This document shows, in pieces, positions 11,671 to 22,974 of a stretch of DNA of 64,000 bases. Each line of letters starts with the position of its first letter. The stretch's first letter is position 1. The notes beneath the pieces are model-generated. The model saw nothing but the letters and a program-made list of their open reading frames with translations. It did no database searches and was not told the origin of the DNA. Made by a program: the position numbers and the translations under genes. Location: positions 1,606,195-1,670,194 of the forward strand of contig KV748180.1 of the NCBI GenBank assembly GCA_001692895.1. Direction: 5' to 3'. The stretch comes from Cenococcum geophilum 1.58. Its lineage: Eukaryota; Ascomycota; Dothideomycetes; Gloniales; Gloniaceae.

Positions 11671-12585
11671 TAATCTTATTATAATAAATATTTAGGGAAT
11701 CGTCTCTATACCGTCCATTAAGTTATAAGTTAGGGTCTTATTTATATTAAAGTCGCCCTAACTATTAAAACGATACTAATCCTTCTTTCTCTAACAATAC
11801 ATTATTGCCCTATTTTATACTTAATTTTACTCTATTACACTAGTACCTAAGGCTTTCCCATTAACCTTTAGCCCCTTAAGTGCCTCTTTTATCTATATTA
11901 TACAATTCTAACCTAAATCTCCTTATCTAATAGGGTTGTTGTATAACACATTTACAAGCTAATCCCTATCCTCTACTTTACTAATTATAATATAGATAAG
12001 CAGCATGCTAGTTAAAGTAAGAGAGGTATTACGCTCTTTATAGTACTACTCTATTTCCCTAATTTATATTAGCCTTTCCTTTATATAATATTATATGCCT
12101 ATTTCGCCTTTAGCTTTAGTCTTCGGCCTAATTAGTAAAGCCTAGTAATACCTAGTTATTAATATAGTGTTAGCTATAATATAATACCGCTATAGAATGG
12201 CCTTTAATCCTACCTTTATGCTTACTTATATTACACCTAAGAGGAGTAAGGGCTCCGGCATTACTTACTTGTCTTCTCTATCTAGCATAGTAGGATTACC
12301 GCCACGAGCGTAAAGGGTAATGTAAAGACAATCCTTATTAGAAGGCATTATGTTATATTTATAGAATATTATCTAAAGTAGTTAAGCCGCTACCTTGCTT
12401 TAATATTTACCAGCTAATATAGGGTAAAGTATCTATAAGTAGATAAGATATAATACGGGATTGGCGTAAACCGGTACCAAAAGTTAAGGACTTAGCTAAT
12501 AAAGGAGTAAGCCTTAGCAAAAAGGCAATAAAATAGTTTAGTTAGAGTATTTTACTCCCCAGCACAAGGCAATAGCGAACTACTA
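11671..12585. other. Unassigned RIPed DNA
   Basis: No gene recognised between the APH fossil and the MITE. Both strands are rich in stops. Confidence 0.4.
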
Positions 12586-13067
12586 TAGTAATGTGCACAA
12601 CTAGCTTCTACCCCCCCTCTAAAAAAAATATTTTTTCGCTTTAGTACGCGGGCTCGCTAGCAATCGTAGCAAATGCCTATGCTTAGCTATAAGAACTTTA
12701 CTTCTAGTAAACTTCGCGATTAGCCTTCCTCTACAGTATTATAATCTTTGTTAAATATTGTGAGGTTTTTACCAGTATAATATTACTAAATTTTATCGGC
12801 AATTGTAGGAACAGCTTTATATTCACGTTTTGGCGGCATAGTAGGGGGGCACGCAGTTAAAGGGAAGGGGAGGGCGCGTACGTCCTCAGTTTGGTTCTCC
12901 TGGCCAACTAAGGCAATTCTCTAGGGCAACTAAAAAGGTCCTTGCGTGCAGGCACATGCGTTCACTACAATTACTATATATAGTTAGTGGCGATTTAGCG
13001 AACCCGCGTACCGAAGCGAAATAATTTTTTTTTTCAGAGGGGTAGAAGCTAGTTATGCATATTACTA
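12586..13067 (-). mobile_element. Deletion-derivative MITE of a Fot1/pogo-like (Tc1/mariner) transposon
   Basis: Terminal inverted repeats of about 80 bp are flanked by TA. The left end TAGTAATGTGCACAACTAGC matches the complement of the right end (TAGTAATATGCATAACTAGC), and the similarity continues through CTTCTACCCC, an A-run and TTCGCTT..GTACGCGGG.TCGCTA. The minus strand just inside the ends holds a short frame starting M-P-P-K-R, a usual start for fungal Tc1-type transposases, which suggests an internally deleted relative of an autonomous element. The centre (12840-12970) keeps many CpA/TpG sites, so the insertion looks younger than the surrounding RIP. The family name is inferred from the TA site and the TIR style. 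Confidence 0.7.
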
Positions 13068-13069
13068 TA

Positions 13070-13890
13070 CTCTAAGTATACGTTATAGTATAATATAGGA
13101 TTAAGGATATTTGCTATATAAGCGCATAGTATCTAAGCCATAATGCAATATTATTATCTCTTTAGCTACTTCCGTTAAAGTCTTACACAATAGCTCTTTT
13201 GCTACTATAGTACTCATTACTTTACTTAGAGACAGCCCTTAAAAATCCCCCAAATGCCCTTATTCCGTATACTGCTTAGCTTACTTCTTAGCCTAGTAAG
13301 CCTTTTACCTTAACTTCTTCTATTTTCACCTCTAATTATATATTTACTAAAAGCACCTAGCTTACGTATAAGCACTCTATAGCTTAGGCTGTATTAGGTT
13401 TTAGCTCCATATTTATAGCAGTACAGTTACTTTCTTTTTAATTGGAATTAAAAACACTATCTATTATATTTAAACCCTCTACTTCCTTAAACACCTTATT
13501 ATACTCTAGGTCGCTTACTTCTAACTTAAACACAAAGTTTAACGGACTTTCGCCTGCGTTTATAGCAATATTTAGGTAGTTAGGGCTAATAAAATTCATC
13601 AGAACTATGTCGCCTTAGCTAGGCCAAGTATTACATTCCTTTTAGCGTCTTCGATATAGTAGAACCGCGGCTTATTAGGGGATAAATAGTAGAGGCAAAG
13701 GCGAGGGGGTAGTCTTTAGCTTAACAGGTTAAAGACCAGGGGAGCGACAAAGCGTATTATTAGAGTCGTAGTATAAGCTAGACATAGAAGGACACAGAAA
13801 CGTAAAATGTAGTCGGTTAGGAGGTATAAGTAAAAGAGGGGATCTTAGGAGTATTCGCTTATTAAAATCGGCTTATTATTCACTTAGGTG
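13070..13890. other. Unassigned RIPed DNA
   Basis: No gene recognised. GC rises after 13660 toward the nested elements. Confidence 0.4.
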
Positions 13891-13966
13891 TATAAGGGGA
13901 TAACATCAATGCGTTAGACGCCCCCCCTATTAGTATAGGTTAAGAAATAAGCAAGTCTAAAGTGAC

Positions 13967-14168
13967 TGTTACGGCACTGACGCGCGTAACCTGGATAGGG
14001 CCTAGTCAGGGGGGTTCGCTTACGTCTTGGCTCCATGTATATAGACGTGTCCTTTCCACGACCTTCTTCTTCTCCTCATCTTGATATCCGGGTCAATAGA
14101 CTACCAATTGTACAGGCTTGCATACGTTCTACGGCGCTCATGCCTCGATTGACTGAGTCGCTGTGACA
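13967..14168 (+). repeat. 5' LTR of the non-autonomous element
   Basis: 202 bp, TGTTAC...GTGACA, preceded by target duplication GTGAC. Nearly identical to 15425-15626. Confidence 0.93.
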
Positions 14169-15424
14169 TTATATCAAGATCCCTCAACCGATCGCAGGCT
14201 GTTGTATCCCAGGTCAAAGAAGCCCTGTGGCCTAGGGTAGTTGATGGGTGACGGAGCCCTATATACTAGCAGGCAAAGGAAGGAAGGAGAGCCTAACTCC
14301 TATAACAAAGAAGGCAGGAGATGCATACTCTGAGACAAAGCAGGAATCATTGTTATTGTTATTGAAGCCCTACAATCGTAGGAATTATCGAAGATCTACA
14401 ATCGTAGGCACCCTTACTGTGGTCCTGTGGTGGCTGGGTATGGAATCCCTACACTTATAGGTACCCTCCCTTATGTTCTCTTCTTTTTTTCTTTTCTCTC
14501 TACCAAACGGCCGCCTATGCTATGGGGAAGCACGTGCCGAGACGGTAACCTCTTTCCGACCGTACGAACTCGACGACCGACCGTACGTCTCCTTCGGACG
14601 CTTGCACCGTACTGCTACCTAAATAGTCCTTTTTGATGGATACTGAGCTATGTATACTGTGAGGAACGAAATCGGTTGATACTGAGACTAGTGCTATGCA
14701 CTGGCTGCGAAGAACGACCCCGACGGATACTGAGTTGTACGAGCTGTGAGGAACGAAATCACCAGGACTATCAACGCTGGCATCACTCTGCTATTGACTA
14801 CCGATCGTGCCGATATGCATACGATCCATATACTCGACAACAGTAGCGCCAATACGCCTGCTACTACGACCTGACTACAACTGTGCCGATACGCCTACAG
14901 TCTTCTGACCGTACGATCGTGCCGTTACGCCTGCGATCCACGACTTCCGCTTGCATCGTACTGCTACAACAAACGACTGTACTGCCCTGCCACAGTCGAC
15001 GAGACAATGATCGTGCCTCTACGCCTACGATTACTCGACCAATCGATAGCCCGAGCTCTACGTTCGACCTGCTATCACAAGACAACCGATAGACGAGCTC
15101 TGCGCTCGACCACTATCGTTACCGCCGCTAGTACCGTACTACTACCCGAACACAGCTGCTCCTACCTGCAGCTAAACCTTAATTCGACCACTACTGCTCC
15201 TGCCTGCAGTACCACAATTGACTTCTGCTGCTACGCCCGCAGCACTACGATCGACCCTCGCTGCTCTGCCTGCAGCATTCCAACTGACACTTGCTGCTCT
15301 GCCTGCAGCATCTCATTGACTACTGCTGCCCCACCTGCAGCAAATAACTACAACTGTACAAGAGGTAGAAGACAAGCACCTAAGGATAAAGCTTGAGGGC
15401 AAGCTTTTTTGAAGGGGGGGGTAA

Positions 15425-15626
15425 TGTTACGGCACTGACGCGCGTAACCTGGATAGGGCCTAGTCAGGGGGGTTCGCTTACGTCTTGGCTCCATGTATAT
15501 AGACGTGTCCTTTCCACGACCTTCTTCTTCTCCTCATCTTGATATCCGGGTCAATAGACTACCAATTGTACAGGCTTGCATACGTTCTACGGCGAGCATG
15601 CCTCGATTGACTGAGTCGCTGTGACA
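15425..15626 (+). repeat. 3' LTR of the non-autonomous element
   Basis: 202 bp, preceded by a G-rich polypurine tract and followed by GTGAC. Confidence 0.93.
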
Positions 15627-15705
15627 GTGACATAGCGGGGCCAGGTTATTTTATTTGCTATACTAGCAGGGGGGGCATCTAACCCATTTATATTACCCCC
15701 TTATA

Positions 15706-17039
15706 AACGTCCTGTCTCCTTTACAAAGTAAATTATAGCTTTAACCGCGCTAATGTCTAGGAAACGCCACCTCGACAAGGGTGTGGCCGGTATAGGTCGG
15801 CTACCTCCCTATTTATAGTGGCAATATCTAGTCAAGTTTACTTTAATTACCGTTATATATCGCTTATAACCACACTTATATAACCTAAAAAGTATTCGCC
15901 TAGCCCGCTATTATTACACAACGCTAGTGTTATAATGACTTAAGCGGTAGGGATTCTCCTTAAGCAGCGGCAATAAGATAAACCTAATATTAAACATTAT
16001 CGTCTAGGCACCTATTTCGCACCTATCTAGGGGTTTATATATATATATATATCAATTAGAAGTCCGTGCGCAGATTTTAGGTAAGGAAAACTTATATAAA
16101 GATTAATCTATAAAGAAAATAAGGCTATATATACACGGTAGTCCTATAGTAAAGGAACACTATTTCACGTAATAAGAACGATCTCCGTAACTTAAGCATA
16201 ATAGCAACAATATAATCGTAATTTTTAGGTAGGAGAGGTCTTTAACGTTTATAAATAGCTATAATATAAAGTATATGCAGAACTATAGCAAATATTAATA
16301 TATATAAAGAGATTGAGTTACTAAAAGTTAAAGTACCCCTTATATATCCCGGCTTGGTGTGTCTCGCTTTATAGTAGGGGACGTTAATAAGTACAATATT
16401 AGTAAGATTAGGGGCCGGTCTACCAGGTTTAAGGCAATTTGGTAATATAAATTATAGCTACTAAAGCGGATCCCTATTAGGCCTATACGGACTACGCCTT
16501 ATATATATATAGGGAGAAAACTCCGTCTAAGAAAACCCCGTATTCCATCTCTCCGCCATTAAGCCCCACCTATATAGTACCTACAGGTTGCCTATCCTCT
16601 ATATCCTTACCTTTAGTCTCTTTAGGGACCGCTACTACCTATAGACGCGCTAGTATTTTAAATTTTTGCTCCACTACTATAATGCTCTTAAGGGGCGCCT
16701 GTTACTATCCGCCCCCTTACCTTCTACCGCTATTCTTCCTAGCTAGAAGGTATGTAAATAAGGGCTAATCAAGACGCCTTTTAGTATTAGGGGCCTTCGC
16801 AGCCTTTTAAGAGGCGCTAATTTAGTAAATATTCCCTTTAACGGGTTCTTTTTAGCCGTACTAGGGCTGAAGTCTAATAATATCTTTTAGGCTGGCGAAT
16901 AACGACGCTATTATATAAATGGTTAGCTTTATATACAGGAGGGTAAGAAAGTATATTACCACTTCTTCTATAGAAAAAGGCTAGGAGGTATATAGCGTAG
17001 AAGTATATATATAGTATTTACCCTACCTATAAATAAGAA
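15706..17039. other. Unassigned RIPed DNA
   Basis: No clear gene. The last 400 bp may contain the 5' part of the ferric reductase fossil, but no start could be fixed. A pyrimidine- and TA-rich tract lies at 16030-16055. Confidence 0.4.
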
Positions 17040-19090
17040 TATATATATTCGCACTATACTATATACTAATTTCATAGGCTCTCTAAAGGAAATTATTCCG
17101 ACGTTTACGGAACAATTCCTAGACTACTCTTTTCTTTTTATCTACCATAATTTTTAGGGTTAATGCTAGGATTAGGCACTTGCTTCTTTATAAATTTTTA
17201 CCTACCTAGCCTAGGACGGCTTTATACCCTACACCTAGGTATAAGCTAAGGAAACCAGATACTACTACCCTTAGAAAATTACGGGCATTATCTCTTACAC
17301 TTCGCTACCTTTAGATTTAGCTTATAATGTCTTTAATGCTATATTAAGTAATACTACATTTAAGTTCTACTCCGCGCCGCATAAAGGTAAAAAAATGCGA
17401 CTTATAATAAACGTTACCACATAGTATACGGCTGTAGTAGTGGGCGGCTTTACGCTTCTACTACTATACCGCGTAATCTCTTATATTATACGTTTTCTCT
17501 ATACCTTATCTACCTTCTTCCTTTTAAAATATCTTATTTATCCTTATATTTAGCGAGGAAATACTATACCTAGGAGGCCAACTCGAATTTTTCTTTTAAG
17601 CGTCACCTTATACGTTATTACCAACGTTTTATACATAACTATTAGAGTTAGATCCTTTGCTTAAATCGGAACACGCGCTAGTATAATATCCCTTACTAAT
17701 ATAATCCCAGTCGTAGCGGGATCGCTTAGCATAGTCGCCAATTACCTCGGCGTTTCTATGCAAACGTAATATAAAATCTATACATATATAGGAACAGTCA
17801 CTTTTCTACAAGGGTTAGTCCATACGGTCACTCCATTTATAAATTAACAACTATTTATACTTAATATATCGGGAATTTGGGGGCTTATTATACGTTTAGC
17901 CCGCCTTTAAACTATCGCCCAAAAGCAAATTAACTTTTAACGCCAGGGAGGCTCATCATTAACATTAATATACCTTCTTTCTACTTATTTTATTTAGAGG
18001 GCTGTTTACGAATTTTTCTTTCAGTTCTATACGCTTCTCTCTAAGATCTTTATCTTTGCTCTTTAGCTTTATATTAAGGGGAACCAAACAGCAGAATTAT
18101 ATCTACTTATTAGGGCATCTACATAGGCTTCCTCTATAGCCTTAAAATAGATCTTCTACTTATACCGGAACTTTTCTTAGAACAGATCTCAAACCAAAGC
18201 AGAAGTAATATAAAAAAGTGGAGCCCTTTATGTCTTAGTTTATATACCTAGACCCTAGAAAGTAAAAGCTAGCTAATATATTTACCTTTTTGTTCCTAAA
18301 GCTAGCTTCTAGTCTATCTTCTAACGTTACCCTTTTATAATATTAGGCTGGGATAGTAACTTAGATCGATTAAAGATACATTTACTTATTAAACCCCGGC
18401 AAGGGTTTACTAGAAAGCTTACGAGTTATATAGATACTTTAATATCGGCATTTATTGACGGGCCATACGGGGTTAGATATAATTTTAGCAATTTTAGAAC
18501 GGTACTAATGTTTATAACTAGTATTGGAGTTACTAGCCACCTAGTATATATTAATAAGCTTATTTAAGGCTACAGACGTTATAAAGTTAAAACGAGGCGG
18601 ATAGTACTTATATGGGAGCTGGATACAGATGGTACATTTACCTTAGGTTAGACTGGATTAAGTGCTAATACTATCAAACTAGGTCAGCAATTATAGGTAA
18701 AACTATTTATAGATCAATTACTAATAGATAATACTAAGGAATACGTAAGTAGCACTCTATATATATAAGAGCAAACCTAAGTAAGTTAATAGAATATTAA
18801 GGTTAAAATATATCTTCCTTAAATAAAGGAACCTAAAAAAGAATATAGTAAGAGAATTAAGGCAATATAAGGGAGGCTAAATATTACAAATGTTCTAAAA
18901 GAGAAATTGGCAGTACTTAATAAAAAAACAGTAATATCAGGTAGCAAGTCCACGTTAAGCCTATGCTAAAGCTGCTAATTTTATGTCCAGTCAGTGCAAG
19001 AATAGATATTTGGGATAAAATTCGGGATTACGTTTCTTATAACCTTTATCAGGATTTACGCCTAGTTAACTTAGAATTTTAGCCTCTAAA
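17040..19090 (+). pseudogene. Ferric reductase-like transmembrane protein (FRE family), RIPed
   Basis: The frame from about 17640 to 18780 runs without frameshift and has only TAA/TAG at former Gln/Trp codons. Features in order are hydrophobic segments (17400-17520), IIPVVAGSLSIVANYLGVS, a haem-region TFLQGLVHTVTPF, the block ILNISGIWGLI, and further membrane segments. An FAD-region PFIILGW (about 18330) and an NADPH-region FIDGPYG with GVTSHLVYI (18450-18550) follow. The C-terminal part to about 19090 is weaker, ending near a VNLEF.PL block in place of the usual E-E-S-F-x-W. Such proteins reduce extracellular Fe(III) or Cu(II) by passing NADPH electrons across the plasma membrane through two haems. 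The start is not fixed. FREs are recurrent Starship cargo. Confidence 0.82.
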
Positions 19091-19587
19091 TAGCCGTTTA
19101 AAATAGCTCGATTTCTCTTATAAAGGGCTCCCTAAGTAAATTAGTAGCAAGTACTGTAGAGTCTTAGTAGACAGATATAAAGAAATAGGGATTATATAGC
19201 AAGTGCTTAGAGGATTTCTTTATTAGGCTCTTATAACTATTATCTTTATTTTTATAAAAATAGCTATAGTATTCATAGCTTAGATAAGAGAAATTAGGTA
19301 TAAATAGCGTCCGTTCTAAAGTATACCGCTACTATGTCTATATATTATTATATAAGTGAGAATCTATAAACGCTCTAGAAAACAAGAATCCTAATAAATA
19401 ATTTACGTTCTACTTAAGATATATTAAAATAAGCGAAATAACTACTATATTCGTGCTACGTATAGCGAAACGTAATACCTTTCTAGCTAGCAATCGTCTA
19501 AAAGCACCTAGGTATCAATACCAACACTAACGCACCTAAGGATAACGTTACTGCAACTAAGCGAAGGAGGGATCGGAATGATTTAAC

Positions 19588-19662
19588 TTACCCATCTTAT
19601 CTACCTCATCCACCTCATCCACCTCATCTACCTCATCCACCTTATCTACCTCATCCATCCGG
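19588..19662. repeat. 9-bp minisatellite (CTCATCCAC type)
   Basis: About eight imperfect units of CTCATC(C/T)AC. Related arrays occur at 22644, 27197, 42065, 55485, 58875 and 62196. Confidence 0.8.
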
Positions 19663-20819
19663 TTTAATCACTTTATCTACTTTATTACCCGCTTAGGCAA
19701 CCCTTAAAAAGAGACGCCCTCTAGAACGAAACGCCTTTTACTACTATATAATATAAGCGGGTTACGGGTAGGTTATAATAAATTATAGTATTTCTATTAT
19801 TAGTAGATCTTAATAAATAATATATTATACTAATGCCTTTATTAATGGAGTATAATAGATTATACAAATAACAGTCTCTAAATTCACTCTATAAATGTAA
19901 TTTAAGAAGCATTCTATAAAGATATGCGTTTTTAGCGTGGCCTAAGTTCCTATAAGGGCGAGCCTAAGCTTTATTCTTTAGATTAACTCTTACACCCAAG
20001 CCTTAATCTTAGTGATATTCGCCTATAAACTTTCTACTTATACACACAACTGCAAATCCACATAGTATTTAGCGACTAAGTAGTAATATAGGAAAAATAT
20101 TTAGCGACCGTATATAACAACCAGACCTGTTACTATAATAACGGCAAATATTAAAAAGTGCGGCTTACGGCGTATAGAAATTAATGCTAAAGATTAAAAA
20201 GCTGGGTAAGTGGCCGATGCCGAGCCTATAGATAAGGGAGATGAACTTAGAGCAAATTCCCTAGTTATTTATAGATATCCTAACGGAATTTCCAAAGGGG
20301 TTATATTACGCCATTTCGGTTTAGGTAAGATAACAACGCTAGGCATATTTATAGTACCTATAACCAGGTAGCCATTACCACTAAGGGTAGTAGTTATGTC
20401 TGGATAAAGAGCTCCCGTTTTAGAGGCAAGCTATATCTAGGTTATATAGTGAAGTAAAGTTTTAAATATAGTCCTAGTTATATTTAGTAGGACTTTTTAA
20501 AGATTTTAGAAACGCTACTTACTTCGTTAACTAGGAATCTAAACAATTACAAGTTACTTACACAGCGATCATATATAGAAAGGTAATTAATTTAAATAGC
20601 ATTACAGTAAAAATTCCAAGAAATGCTTATATATTTAGATTGAACAGGTATAATGCGGTAGTTATATTTATACTAAAGGATAAGCAGAAACAGAAAGTGG
20701 CTAACTTGCCTTAGTCCGGAGATATTTTAAATATAGTTTAGATCCGCCGCGAATAGCTAATATCTAGGCCCTCCTAAATAAGAGGTTACTATAAAAGTGA
20801 TCCTTAACTAATTCTTCCT
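19663..20819. other. RIPed DNA with protein-like patches
   Basis: Short plus-strand patches (for example 20290-20460 and 20560-20800) look like degraded coding sequence and may be the 5' part of the fossil that follows, but frames change and no family is recognised. Confidence 0.3.
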
Positions 20820-22170
20820 TTTCTATAAGCCTAGTACTAAATAATAGCCAGCAAGTATAGAATGGTCTAAATATTAACATTACGAGGACTCTATATATTA
20901 GGGTGACTTTACGGCCAAATCTAATAAATATATTAGTAAGAAAGCTATATTTAGCAATAGGCCCTCTTTCTTAAAAATGCTAAGAGTTAAAAAAACAACT
21001 CGCTCCAAAGTAAAGGAAGGAAATGCCAAGGTTGTTTAGCAGTAAAATGAAATTAAAGCTCTAAAACTTTAATTAGCGGCTGCAAAGGAGAAGAAGAGTG
21101 GAGAAGGGAGTAGCGAGTAGAGTAAAGAGGATAAAAGAGAAATTGAAGAATTAGATAGAAAGTTATAGGAGTTAACGTAGGATAGCTAAATAGTATTAGA
21201 TAACGAAGATAGTAGAAACGGCGTAGGCTCTAAGGGCGTAAATGAAAGGCCTATAGAGTCTATAGAGCCTAATGAAGAGAGAGAGGCGCTTTTTATTCTA
21301 GAGCTATGGGATATAGACCCCTAGGGCGTAAAACAAACGCCTATAAAATAAGAGCCTCCGAAATAAGAGTATATAGGGTTAAGGCCTGCTATAAAAAGCG
21401 AGTTATAGGATAAAGTTTACGGGGAGCCACTTTATATCGCCGCGAACTCGCAACCTAATTATAATACTACTTATAGGTGCACCATTGCATAGGCAGATGA
21501 TTAAAAGGAAGTCATTAACTGCTACGGTCCGCGTAATGCGTCTATCTATAGAATTATAAGAGGGGAAGTAGAGGGGGATTACGCATTTCCTCTAAAGGAA
21601 AAATATACCAACCCTAATTTCAGACTTAGGGAGGTAAGAAGACCAGACGGGAAATTTCTATACACTATTAAGAATATTACTTGCCTTTATATAGTCGCGT
21701 GGAAATCCAAGTACCTAGAAAACCCTTAAGAAGATTTAAATTTAATTTATTGGAATAAAGCAATAAAGCCAGTAAAACGGTTTCCTACTACGTATATTCT
21801 GGTTAACTAGCGCATAGACAAAGGACTAAAGCAGTATTAGGAGACTAGAGGAACTATTTAAAATAGGTACGGCACTAAACTAGCTAATTAAATAATTTAT
21901 TAAGTAGCTAAACAGGCTAAGCTAAGACTTAAGGAGCACTTAACTAGTATACGCCTAGCTGTAGACAGATCTCCTATACCTAGTATTCTCTTCCTAACGT
22001 CTCAGCATTTCCGCAACATTTTAGGTACTCTGGCTCTGACTAGAACTCCGGCTCTAATTAAAACTCTAGCTTTGGCTATAGGGGCAGCTAATATAGCCAC
22101 ATTGACCGCTATCCTTAAAAATTTTAAGAAACTCTACTATAAGCTATCCGGGGTTAATAGTTTTAATAAA
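20820..22170 (+). pseudogene. Unrecognised RIPed protein with coiled coil, possibly from a multicopy element
   Basis: One frame of about 440 codons. The first third is charged and helical (KVVQQQNEIKALKLQLAAAKEKK, with Q inferred at two stops, then EIEELDRKLQEL), giving a likely coiled coil. An acidic linker with LWDIDP.GVK follows. The C-terminal half has INCYGPRNASIYRIIRGEVEG and later VAWKSKY, KRFPTTYILVN and a further basic region. I cannot name the family. The repeat at 22178-22974 begins right after it and has a second copy at 26284, so this may be the coding part of a dispersed element with a shared 3' tail. Confidence 0.4.
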
Positions 22171-22177
22171 CTTGACC

Positions 22178-22974
22178 CTATAAGTAAGGTAGGATAAATA
22201 GACGCGTAGAAGATAGAAAGGGTAAGGTATATAACAATAGCTATCTAATTCTTCCCTAATAGTTATTTATTTTATTTTTTCTTATATAGCTTAAAAACAA
22301 AAGACAAAAAAAGAAACTTAGAAGGGGGGCGTTTTCTTATTTAAATTTTATTTGTCTTATAGCTTTCCTTTATTATACTTCCTCTTCTTTATTTATAAAA
22401 TAACTATACTATAAATAAAACTACTCTTTAGTGTTATTTATATCACAAGCCTTACGTTTAAAATCTTACCTCCTATTAAATGCGAGATTCTTTACAAACA
22501 TAAATTCCTATATAGCATTGCCACGATTTACAAAAAGCATATAAAATCTCTATAGGTTTTTATTTATAGTGCCTTAATATAAACTATATTTCCGTTTAGT
22601 GTATTCTTTATAGCTAGTTATTTTAACATATTAAACTAACTTACTTAATCCGCCTAATCTACCTAATCTATCTAATCTATCTAGTCTACCTAATTTACCT
22701 AATCCGCCTAAGCCATCTAAGCTACCTAGTCCTTTCAATCCTTCTAGGCAGTAATACCTACGCTTCCCTATTGCGCCTTACACTAATCGACATAGATTTT
22801 AAGACGGTGGGATAGTACCGCTAGGGAACAAGTCCTTTTTCCGTTAATGCCTCTATAACAAGGCGTACTTAGTAGGGCTCAATCTATTAAATACTAAAGA
22901 ACTATAATAAATTGGCGAAGAATGACTAAGGTAGGCCTTAGCGACTCTAAGCTAAAGCTAAATCGTACCCTACT
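22178..22974. repeat. Dispersed ~0.8 kb repeat, copy A
   Basis: It aligns along its length with 26284-27736 once three insertions in that copy are removed. Shared blocks include AATAGACGCGTAGAAGATA, ACTTAGAAGGGGGGCGTTTT, GGCATTGCCACGATTTA, the TAATCTACC minisatellite, and the end CTAAATCGTACCCTACT. The G-run block resembles a polypurine tract, but no LTR follows. Copies differ mainly by transitions. It may be the 3' tail of the element that encoded the preceding fossil. Confidence 0.8.
22644..22731. repeat. 9-bp minisatellite inside repeat copy A
   Basis: Imperfect units TAATC(T/C)ACC, TAATCCGCC and TAAGCCATC. The equivalent array in copy B is at 27197-27283. Confidence 0.75.

Larger units (their letters stand above)
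13967..15626 (+). mobile_element. Non-autonomous LTR retroelement (TRIM/LARD type, Ty3/Gypsy-like ends), young
   Basis: Two 202-bp LTRs (13967-14168 and 15425-15626) start TGTTACGGC and end GTGACA, and a perfect 5-bp target duplication GTGAC lies outside them (13962-13966, 15627-15631). The LTRs differ by about 1%, and CpA/TpG are abundant, so insertion postdates most RIP. A polypurine tract (GAAGGGGGGGGTAA) precedes the 3' LTR, after a GCTTGAGGGCAAGC segment typical of fungal Gypsy elements. The interior of about 1.25 kb carries no polyprotein; it holds degenerate repeats (GATACTGAG near 14638-14760, and a CTGCTCTGCCTGCAGCA unit at about 15180-15340). It looks structurally whole but must move with borrowed enzymes. 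Confidence 0.92.
13893..15703. mobile_element. Foldback MITE split by an LTR element
   Basis: Inverted arms at 13891-13950 and 15644-15705 pair with each other: TATAAGGGG...GTTAGACGCCCCCCCTATTAGTATAG on the left and its near complement on the right. TA flanks both ends. Without the insertion the element would be only about 150 bp, essentially two arms of about 60 bp and a short spacer. The younger LTR element sits in the spacer. A Tc1/mariner-type origin is inferred from the TA duplication. Confidence 0.7.

Noticed and set aside
14248-15396. Several short open frames in the young LTR element
   Set aside because: They overlap on both strands, match no gag or pol signature, and arise because this DNA has escaped RIP.
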